DNA from: Streptomyces sp. SPB162
GTDB lineage: Bacteria; Actinomycetota; Actinomycetes; Streptomycetales; Streptomycetaceae
Reading direction: 5' to 3'
Assembly (NCBI RefSeq): GCF_029504575.1
Contig: NZ_JAQFII010000001.1
Coordinates: 3,851,001 to 3,915,000, forward strand
DNA length: 64,000 nucleotides
Shown one piece after another: positions 10,422 to 16,833 of this stretch. The stretch's first letter is position 1. Every line of letters starts with the position of its first letter. The translations under genes were made by a program, and so were the position numbers. The notes beneath the pieces are model-generated. The model had not been told where the DNA came from and ran no database searches. It saw only the letters and a list, made by a program, of their open reading frames with translations.

Positions 10422-11606
10422 TCAGCCGTCTGCCGTCAGCACCAGCCCCGACGTCGGAACGCCCGTCCCGGCGGTGACCAGCACGCTCGAAGCGCCCGCC
10501 ACCTGGTTGACACTGCTCCCGCGCACCTGGCGGACGCCCTCGGCGATGCCGTTCATCCCGTGCAGATAGGCCTCGCCGAGCTGGCCGCCGTGGGTGTTGA
10601 CCGGCAGCCGCCCGTCGATCTCCAGACCGCCACCCGCGGCGAACTCCGCCGCTTCGCCCCGGCCACAGAAGCCGAACTCCTCCAACTGCATCAGCACGAA
10701 CGGGGTGAAGTGGTCGTAGAGCACGGCCGTGTCGATGTCGGACGGCGTCAGCCCGGAGGTGCGCCACAGCTGGCGGGCGACCACCCCCATCTCCGGCAGC
10801 CCGGTCAGATCGTCCCGGTAGAAGCTCGTCATCTGCTCCTGCGCCCGGCCCGCGCCCTGCGCGGCGGCGGCGATCACGGCGGGCACGTGCCGCAGGTCGC
10901 GCGCCCGTTCCGGTGACGTCACGACGATCGCCTGGCCGCCGTCCGTCTCCTGGCAGCAGTCCAGCAGCCGCAGCGGCTCGACGATCCAGCGCGAGGCGGC
11001 ATGGTCGGCGAGAGTGATCGGCTTGCCGTGGAAGTACGCGGCGGGGTTGTTGGCGGCGTGGCGGCGGTCGGCGACCGCGACGGGGCCGAACGCCGACGGG
11101 TCGAGCCCGAAGGCGTGCAGGTACCGCTGCGCCGCCATCGCGACCCATGACGCGGGCGTGAGGAGGCCGGACGGCAGGTTGGCGCCGAGCGCGACGCCTT
11201 CGGCGGAGGGGTCGCGCTGCTGCACGCCCGATCCGAACCGCCGGCCGGAGCGCTCGTTGAACGCGCGGTAACAGACGACCACGTCGGCCACGCCGGTCGC
11301 GACCGCCATCGCCGCCTGCTGGACGGTCGCGCAGGCCGCCCCGCCGCCGTAGTGGACGCGCGAGAAGAACGACAGCTCACCGATGCCGGCCGCCTGGGCG
11401 ACCGTGATCTCCGGGCTGGTGTCCATGGTGAACGTGACCATGCCGTCGACATCGGCGGGCGTCAGCCCCGCGTCGTCCAGCGCCGCCCGCACGGCCTCCA
11501 CGGCGAGCTTCAGCTCGCTGCGGCCCGAGTCCTTGGAGAACTCCGTCGCCCCGATCCCGGCGATCGCGGCCCTGCCGCCGAGGCTGTCGCGCTCGCGGAC
11601 GCTCAT
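10422..11606 (-). CDS. Ltp2-like thiolase-fold aldolase (igr-type operon)
   Basis: A 394-residue thiolase-superfamily lipid-transfer protein. It opens RAAIAGIGATEFSKDSGRSE, has the VHYGGGAACATVQQAAMAVATG segment and ends with the Gly-rich NTHGGQLGEAYLHGMNGIAEG region. In mycobacteria the homologue Ltp2 (Rv3540c) acts with the DUF35 domain of ChsH2 as a retro-aldolase that removes the last C3 unit of the steroid side chain. Here it is the last gene of the five-gene operon, and its ATG overlaps the ChsH1-like stop by four bases (ATGA). The substrate in this organism is unknown. Confidence 0.85.
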   Translation of the reverse strand: MSVRERDSLGGRAAIAGIGATEFSKDSGRSELKLAVEAVRAALDDAGLTPADVDGMVTFTMDTSPEITVAQAAGIGELSFFSRVHYGGGAACATVQQAAMAVATGVADVVVCYRAFNERSGRRFGSGVQQRDPSAEGVALGANLPSGLLTPASWVAMAAQRYLHAFGLDPSAFGPVAVADRRHAANNPAAYFHGKPITLADHAASRWIVEPLRLLDCCQETDGGQAIVVTSPERARDLRHVPAVIAAAAQGAGRAQEQMTSFYRDDLTGLPEMGVVARQLWRTSGLTPSDIDTAVLYDHFTPFVLMQLEEFGFCGRGEAAEFAAGGGLEIDGRLPVNTHGGQLGEAYLHGMNGIAEGVRQVRGSSVNQVAGASSVLVTAGTGVPTSGLVLTADG

Positions 11607-12052
11607 GCGGTCGCCTCCGGACGGGTGGGGAGGACGGCGGTCACGGTGCCGGTGACGTGGTGGCCCAGCCGGTTGGCACCGAGGACGGCGATCTCGACGG
11701 TGGTCGTCGCGGTGTTCTCGTCGACGGAGGTCACCCTGCCGGTCAGCACCATCTCGTCACCCGGATAGTTCGGCGCGCCCAGCCGGATCCGCACCGACCG
11801 CAGCACCGCCTCCGGCCCGGCCCACTCGGTGATGTAGCGGCCGACCAGGCCGTTCGTGGTGAGGATGTTCATGAAGATGTCCGGCGAGCCCTTCGCCCGG
11901 GCGAGTTCCACGTCATGGTGCACGTCCTGGAAGTCCCGCGAGGCGATGGCACCCGCGACGATCAGCGTGCGGGTGACGGGGACGCGCAGCGGCGGCAGTT
12001 CGTCACCCGCTTGTACGGGACCGGAAGCTGCCCGGACCGGGGACTGCGTCAT
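11603..12052 (-). CDS. MaoC-like hydratase subunit (ChsH1-like)
   Basis: A 149-residue single hot-dog MaoC-family protein. The line SRDFQDVHHDVELARAKGSPDIFMNILTTNGL carries the D-x5-H-type hydratase motif (Asp and His visible). In M. tuberculosis ChsH1 (Rv3541c) pairs with the N-terminal domain of ChsH2 to form the enoyl-CoA hydratase for the steroid side chain. It overlaps both neighbours by four bases, so it should be translationally coupled. The partner gene upstream carries a frameshift in its C-terminal half, after the hot-dog domain. Confidence 0.85.
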   Translation of the reverse strand: MTQSPVRAASGPVQAGDELPPLRVPVTRTLIVAGAIASRDFQDVHHDVELARAKGSPDIFMNILTTNGLVGRYITEWAGPEAVLRSVRIRLGAPNYPGDEMVLTGRVTSVDENTATTTVEIAVLGANRLGHHVTGTVTAVLPTRPEATA

Positions 12053-13071
12053 ACGCCGTTCTCCTTGTCCTGGTCAGGCGCGCCCAGCAGCGCGCCGAGT
12101 TCGGCGAGCACCTCGGCGCCGCCGCCCAGATACGCGTCCAGCTGCCGTCCCCAGAGGAAGTGCCGGTGGACGGGGTGTTCGAGGTCCGCGCCGATTCCGC
12201 CGTGCAGATGCTGCCCGGCGTGGACGACGCGTTTGCCGCCCTCGGACGCCCACCAGGCGGCGGTCAGGGCGTGCGAGTCGGCGGGGAGCGCGTTGTCGAA
12301 GCGCCAGGCCGCCTCGTAGGCGGTGACGCGGATCGCCTCGGTGTCCATGTACGCGTCGGCGGCGCGCAGCAGCACCGCCTGGTTGGTGGACAGCGGACGC
12401 CCGAACTGCTCGCGCACCGACGTGTACGCGACCGCCCGCGCCAGCGACCCGGCGCAGACCCCCGCCTGCAGCCCCGCGAAGGCGGTACGGGCCCGCGCGA
12501 GGACCGGCCCGTAGGCGGTCCCGTCGCCGAGCGGCTCGGCGGGCGTGCCGTCCAGCACGAGCCGGCCGGCAGCCCAGGGGGCCGTGGTCCCGACGGGCTC
12601 GACGCCGCCGGGGACCGGCAGCCAGAACAGCCGCGTCCCTTCGCCGTTCGCGGCCGGGACGAGGACGTGTGTGGCGTCGCGCAGCCACGGCACGGCGGGG
12701 AAGGTGCCGGTGAGCCGCCAGCCGTCCCCCTGCTCCTCGGCGCGAGCCGACCCGTGCGGGAAGGCTCCCGTGGCGACGGACGAACCGTCGCGCAGACCGG
12801 GCAGCAGCCGGGCACGCTGCTCGTCGGTGCCGTGCGCGCCGACCGGCAGCAGACCGTACGCGCACGTCGCCGCGAGCGGGATCGCGGCGGTCCTGCGGCC
12901 CGCCTCCTCCAGCAGCAGCACCAGGCCCAGCAGCCCGATCTCCTCGACGGCGGCCACCAGTCCGGCCTCGCACAGCGACTTCCACGCCTTCGACGGGTCG
13001 GCGCTGCGGTCGAGGATCTCGGCGAGGAGCTCGCTCGCCGCCCGCTGCTCCTCGGTGGGGGTGAAGTCCAT
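12049..13071 (-). CDS. Acyl-CoA dehydrogenase, FadE28-like
   Basis: A 340-residue acyl-CoA dehydrogenase-family protein, close in length to mycobacterial FadE28 (ChsE1, 339 residues). It has the N-terminal helical part, the GDGWRLTGTFPAVPWLRDATHVLVPA middle strand region and the C-terminal REQFGRPLSTNQAVLLRAADAYMDTEAIRVTAYEAAW helices. The short N-terminus and weak flavin motif fit a subunit of an alpha2beta2 ACAD that works together with the FadE29-like protein. The ATG lies one base after the stop of the ChsH2-like gene and its end overlaps the ChsH1-like gene. Confidence 0.85.
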   Translation of the reverse strand: MDFTPTEEQRAASELLAEILDRSADPSKAWKSLCEAGLVAAVEEIGLLGLVLLLEEAGRRTAAIPLAATCAYGLLPVGAHGTDEQRARLLPGLRDGSSVATGAFPHGSARAEEQGDGWRLTGTFPAVPWLRDATHVLVPAANGEGTRLFWLPVPGGVEPVGTTAPWAAGRLVLDGTPAEPLGDGTAYGPVLARARTAFAGLQAGVCAGSLARAVAYTSVREQFGRPLSTNQAVLLRAADAYMDTEAIRVTAYEAAWRFDNALPADSHALTAAWWASEGGKRVVHAGQHLHGGIGADLEHPVHRHFLWGRQLDAYLGGGAEVLAELGALLGAPDQDKENGV

Positions 13072-13072
13072 G

Positions 13073-14004
13073 TCAGTCCTCTCCGGCTTCCACCGACCGG
13101 AAGACGGGCAGCGTGAACTCGTCGTCGACCGTCAGGAATTCGAGCGTCACGGGCAGCCCCGCGCGGACCTTGTCGTACGGCACTCCCGTGACGTCGCCGA
13201 GGACGCGCACGCCCTCCGCCAGCTCGACGAGGGCGACCGCGTACGGCGGGTCGAAGGCGGGGAACGGCGGATGGTGCATGACGACGTAGCTGAAGACGGT
13301 TCCGACTCGCCCGAGGCGGCGACCGTGTCCCAGTCGGGGGAGCCGCACGCGTTGCAGCCCGGCAGCCACGGCAGCCGCAGCGTGCCGCAGCCGGAGCAGC
13401 GCTGGATGAGCAACTCGTGCCGCTCCAGACCCTCCCAGTAGGCGGCGTTGTCGCGGTTGACGACCGGGCGGGGACGGGTGGCCTCGGCCGTGGGTTTCCT
13501 GGTGGCCGCCGGCGCGTACTTGAGGATGCGGAAGCGGTGGGTGCCGGACAGCTCGCCGTTCGCCCGGACGTCCATCCGTGTCGTGACGAAGTGGCCGGTG
13601 CCGAGCTTGGTGGTCTTGCGCGGCGAGATGGACTCGATGACGGCGTCGTACGTGATCCGGTCGCCGGGCCGCAGCGGCCGGAGGTACTCCTGCTCGCAGT
13701 CGGTCGCGACGACCGAGGTGTAGCCCGCGTCGTCGAGGAGCGTGAGGACGTCGTCGTAGGCGCCCGCGCGGGCGGTGCCCGCGGTGTGGCCGGAGAGCCC
13801 GGCCATGGTCCACACCTGGAGCATGGTGGCCGGGGCGGAGCCGTCCGCGGGAACGGCGTGGCCCGTCGCCTCGCACCAGTGGCGGATCATCGGCTCGTTG
13901 ACCGGGTCCCTGCCCTCCCCGCCGGCCGCGGCGATCTGCCCCACGTGGACGGCGAGCCGCCCGTACAGATCGTCCGGACCGTTGCCGGCTGCCGCGTCCG
14001 TCAC
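13073..14004 (-). pseudogene. ChsH2-like MaoC/DUF35 fusion with a frameshift
   Basis: The gene encodes an N-terminal MaoC-like hot-dog domain (about residues 1-170) and a C-terminal DUF35 domain. The latter has a zinc ribbon (two C-x2-C pairs, about residues 205-225) and an OB fold, as in mycobacterial ChsH2 (Rv3542c). Reading from the GTG at 14004, the frame is correct through CGSPDWDTVAASG, then shifts: the remaining GTVFSYVVMHHPPF to VEAGED continues in another frame. One base is missing in the GCCC/GACTC stretch around 13306-13312. Repairing it gives 310 residues, the family's normal length. The hot-dog half and zinc ribbon stay intact; the OB fold would be scrambled. It may be a real mutation or an assembly indel. 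The GTG overlaps the upstream TGA. Confidence 0.8.
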
Positions 14005-15161
14005 CGCTTGCCCCTCTTCATCCCGAGCCGCATCGTCGCGACGATCTCCCGCTGGACCTCGCTGACGCCGCCGCCGAAGGTGTTGATCTGCGCGGCCCGG
14101 TTCATCCGTTCCAGTTCGCCGTTCCCGCCGCCCCTGATGAGCGCCGTCTCGCCGACCGCCTCCTGCAGCGCGCGGTAGACCTCGATCGCGCTCTCGGTCC
14201 CGGCGAACTTCACGCCCGACGCGTCGCCCGGGGTGAGGGTGCCGGCGCCGACGTCCTGGACCAGGCGCCAGTTGAGCAGCCGGGTCGCGGAGAGCCGGGC
14301 GTGGGCCTCGGCGAGCCGGGACGCGACCCAGGGGGTGTCGATCCGGCGGGTGCCGTCCGGACCGGGCGCGCGGGCGCTCGCGAGCGCCGCGTCGTAGAAG
14401 TCCTCCGCCTGCATGCCGATGGCGGCCAGCGCGACCCGCTCGTGGTTGAGCTGGTTGGTGATCAGCGACCAGCCGGCGTTCTCCTCGCCGACGAGGTTGC
14501 CGTACGGGACGCGGATCGCGTCGTAGTACGTGGCGCTGGTGGTCTGGCCGCCGACGGTGTGGATCGGGGTCCAGGAGAAGCCGGGGGCGTCGGTCGGGAC
14601 GAGGATGATCGAGATGCCCCGGTGCTTGGGCGCCTCGGGGTCGGTGCGGCAGGCGAGCCAGATCCAGTCGGCGCCCTGGGCGTTGCTGGTGAAGGTCTTG
14701 GCGCCGTCGATCAGCCATTCGGATTCGGCGCGGGTGGCGCGGGTGCGGAGGGAGGCGAGGTCGGTGCCGGCTTCCGGTTCGGTGTAGCCGATCGCGAAGA
14801 CGCAGTCGCCGGCCAGGATCCGGGGGAGGAAGTACTCCTTCTGCGCGGCCGTCCCGTACTTCATGAGGGTCGGGCCGACGGTGTTCAGCGTGACCATCGA
14901 GACGGGGGCGCCGGCCCGGTAGGACTCGTCGAAGAACACGAACTGCTCGTCCGGGCCGCGTCCCTGACCGCCGTAGTCGGTGGGCCAGCCGAGGCCGAGC
15001 AGACCGTCGGCGGCGATCCGCCGCAGGAGGTCCCGGGCGAGCGGACCTCCCGGCGGCTCGGCCCGCAGGGCCTCGCGGGTCTCCTCGGGTATCAGGCGGG
15101 CGAAGTAGTCGCGCAGCTCGGCCCGTAGCCGGTGCTGGCGCGGGGTGGGGGCGAGGTGCAC
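14001..15161 (-). CDS. Acyl-CoA dehydrogenase, FadE29-like
   Basis: A 386-residue acyl-CoA dehydrogenase, matching FadE29 (ChsE2, 387 residues) in length. Flavin and substrate motifs visible include FAIGYTEPEAGTDLASLRTRA, a SEWLIDGAKTFTSNAQGADW stretch, and a C-terminal QINTFGGGVSEVQREIVATMRLGM tail typical of ACADs. It opens the five-gene operon. The GTG at 15161 is chosen because GGAGG lies eight bases upstream; an ATG at 15233 has no such support and would span the CTGAC palindrome. By analogy it forms a heteromeric dehydrogenase with the FadE28-like protein. Confidence 0.88.
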   Translation of the reverse strand: MHLAPTPRQHRLRAELRDYFARLIPEETREALRAEPPGGPLARDLLRRIAADGLLGLGWPTDYGGQGRGPDEQFVFFDESYRAGAPVSMVTLNTVGPTLMKYGTAAQKEYFLPRILAGDCVFAIGYTEPEAGTDLASLRTRATRAESEWLIDGAKTFTSNAQGADWIWLACRTDPEAPKHRGISIILVPTDAPGFSWTPIHTVGGQTTSATYYDAIRVPYGNLVGEENAGWSLITNQLNHERVALAAIGMQAEDFYDAALASARAPGPDGTRRIDTPWVASRLAEAHARLSATRLLNWRLVQDVGAGTLTPGDASGVKFAGTESAIEVYRALQEAVGETALIRGGGNGELERMNRAAQINTFGGGVSEVQREIVATMRLGMKRGKR

Positions 15162-15189
15162 GGCAACGGCCTCCACGGGTTCGCAGATT

Positions 15190-15206
15190 TCTGACTGACC
15201 GTCAGA
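15190..15206. promoter_or_regulatory. inverted repeat TCTGAC-N5-GTCAGA, candidate operator
   Basis: Perfect six-base inverted repeat that also contains the tighter palindrome CTGAC-C-GTCAG (15195-15205). It lies 29-45 bp upstream of the first gene of the igr-like operon, a typical operator position. The regulator is not encoded nearby. It differs from the TACCG palindrome at 8719, so the two loci are probably under different repressors. Confidence 0.5.
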
Positions 15207-15305
15207 TTCTCCGTCCCGGACCGCCCCTGTCAAGGCATGAGAAGTTGTCCACAGGCTGTGGATGAATGCTCATACTCGCGAACCGGCGCACTTCCTCTCC
15301 CATTT

Positions 15306-15323
15306 TTCGAACGTATGTACGAA
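15306..15323 (+). promoter_or_regulatory. SOS (LexA) box-like site before the prim-pol gene
   Basis: The core CGAACGTATGTACG (15308-15321) matches the Gram-positive LexA box CGAACRNRYGTTYG in 13 of 14 positions and sits inside an 18-base imperfect palindrome. It ends about 10 bases before the ATG of the primase-polymerase gene, so a repressor bound there should block transcription or translation start. Confidence 0.6.
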
Positions 15324-15332
15324 ACTAGGGGT

Positions 15333-16194
15333 ATGGCCACCTCTATCCTGCACACCGCGGCGCTCGCCAACGCCCTCGCCGCCGCTTCCCGGCAACTGGC
15401 GGTCATCCCGCTCTCCCGCACCAAACTCCCCGCCGTGCGCTCCCCGCACCGCGGCGACTCGGCGCCGGTCCGCTGCACGGGCGAATGCGGCGGGATCGGT
15501 CACGGGGTGCACGACGCGACGAACGAACCCGGCGCCGTCCGCGCGCTGTTCGCCGCCGCCCCCTGGGCCACCGGCTACGGCGTGGCCTGCGGACTGCCGC
15601 CGCACCACCTCGTCGGCCTCGACCTGGACGTCAAGCACGGCCTGGACGGCGTGGCGGCCCTCGCCGCGCTGGCGCGCGAGCACGGCTTCGCCGTCCCGGC
15701 CACCGTCACGGTCCTCACCCCCAGCGGCGGCCGCCACCTGTGGTTCACCGGGCACGCGGAAACCTCCGTCCCGAACTCGGTCGGCAGGCCGGGCACCGCC
15801 CCCGGGGCCCGGCATCGACGTCCGCGGCCACGGCGGCTACCTCGTCGGCCCCGGCTCCGTCACCAACGCCGGCCGCTACCTGCTGGACACGGGCTCCCCC
15901 GGCCTCCCGGCGGCTCCGGTCCCCGCCAGGCTGCTCCGCCTCCTCACCCTGCCGCCGCCCGCATTACCCCGCCGCCCCGTCCCCCGGCACTCGCTCGCCC
16001 TCGTCCAGTTCGTCCGCGACTCCCCGCCCGGCCGGCGCAACTCGCGCCTTTACTGGGCCGCCTGCCGCGCGTACGAGTCGGGCAGCGGCGACGCGCTCGC
16101 CCCCGCGCTGATCGAGGCCGCCACCCGGACCGGCCTCTCCCGCCAGGAGGCCGCCGCCACCGTCGCCTCCGCCGCGCGCCAGGCTGCGCTGTAA
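15333..16194 (+). pseudogene. Bifunctional primase/polymerase (prim-pol) domain protein, frameshifted
   Basis: An archaeo-eukaryotic-type primase/polymerase (AEP) domain protein. Motif I is present as VGLDLDVKHG (DxD metal ligands, about residue 95), followed by the TPSGGRHLWF segment. The frame is lost at a CCCCCGGGGCCC run: after GRPGTAPG the sequence only makes sense one frame over (PGIDVRGHGGYLVGPGS onward to VASAARQAAL). One G of the GGGG at 15804-15807 is extra. Corrected length is 286 residues, i.e. a prim-pol domain without a helicase. An SOS-box-like site precedes it and a LexA-like gene follows. The ATG has only AGGGG immediately upstream, so it may be leaderless. The frameshift is in a homopolymer and may be a sequencing error. 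Confidence 0.75.
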
Positions 16195-16214
16195 TTCGAA
16201 CACGTGCTTGAATT
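16193..16214 (+). promoter_or_regulatory. 22-bp imperfect palindrome with LexA-box-like core
   Basis: AATTCGAACACGTGCTTGAATT-type element overlapping the end of the prim-pol gene. Its core CGAACACGTGCTTG (16197-16210) matches CGAACRNRYGTTYG in 13 of 14 positions. It lies about 145 bp upstream of the LexA-like gene and could be its operator. Confidence 0.5.
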
Positions 16215-16359
16215 ACCAGGCCGTGACACGTTCGGGCCCGCGCCCGCGCCATGCACGGCGCTGCGCCGGATCACCGCTCCACGGAGTCCGCCGTCAACCG
16301 ACCACCCGGGCCCCGGCCTTGGACCCCGTAAGAAGCGTGACGAACGAGAGGGCGCGGCC

Positions 16360-16590
16360 ATGAGCGCGGACGCGCCCCGGTACCTGACCGATCGGCAGGA
16401 GCAGATCGCGAAGGTCATCGTCGAGTGGACGGATCTCTACGGCTACCCGCCGACCGTCCGCGAGATCGGCGCGGCCGTCGGCCTGCGCAGCCCCGCGACG
16501 GTCGCCCACCACCTGCGGATCATGGAGAGCACGGGCGTCCTCACCCGCGTCCCGGGCCACCACCGCTCCTACCAGGTGCACCGCCCGTGA
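16360..16590 (+). CDS. Stand-alone LexA DNA-binding-domain protein
   Basis: A 76-residue protein that corresponds to the winged-helix N-terminal domain of LexA. The run LTDRQEQIAKVIVEW is followed by YPPTVREIGAAVGLRS, PATVAHHLRIMESTGVL and a short basic tail. True LexA continues with a self-cleaving peptidase domain (Ala-Gly cleavage site, Ser/Lys dyad) that is absent here, and the stop codon is followed directly by a terminator. It therefore cannot be inactivated by RecA in the usual way. GAGAGG lies eight bases before the ATG. With SOS-box-like sites at 15308 and 16197, a role as a local repressor of the prim-pol gene or itself is a reasonable inference. Confidence 0.8.
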   Translation: MSADAPRYLTDRQEQIAKVIVEWTDLYGYPPTVREIGAAVGLRSPATVAHHLRIMESTGVLTRVPGHHRSYQVHRP

Positions 16591-16600
16591 CCCCGGAGAC

Positions 16601-16638
16601 CACGAAGGGGCCCCCGCACAGGCGGGCGCCCCTTCGTG
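16601..16638. terminator. bidirectional hairpin terminator
   Basis: Long GC stem, arms starting CACGAAGGGG at 16601 and ending CCCCTTCGTG at 16638, with one internal mismatch. It lies between the LexA-like gene and the convergent tRNA-Ser gene. Confidence 0.7.
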
Positions 16639-16681
16639 AACCGGTCCTTCGCGATACCGCTGTGTCCGCCGTACCGCGCCG

Positions 16682-16768
16682 CGGAGGATGTGAGATTCGA
16701 ACTCACGGTGACATCGCTGCCACGACGGTTTTCAAGACCGTTCCCTTAGGCCGCTCGGGCAATCCTCC
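16682..16768 (-). tRNA. tRNA-Ser (TGA anticodon)
   Basis: An 87-base type II tRNA. Acceptor GGAGGAT/ATCCTCC, discriminator G73, anticodon loop CTTGAAA giving TGA (reads UCA and, by wobble, other UCN codons), a long variable arm and the GAGTTCGAATCTC T-arm. CCA is not encoded. Confidence 0.95.
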
Positions 16769-16833
16769 CGCGCCCCGCCACCTGCGGTGGAGCGGCTACA
16801 GCCTAGCGGGTCGCGGGGCGGGGGCGGCCAGGG

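Noticed and set aside
9514..11148. A very long open frame running from the DUF1906 gene into the Ltp2-like gene
   Set aside because: Only the part to 10359 is protein-like and starts with a signal peptide; the rest is a shadow of the Ltp2-like gene in another frame.
16193..16214. parS because of the central CACGTG
   Set aside because: The arms are TTCGAA-type rather than GTTTCAC; a LexA-box reading fits better.
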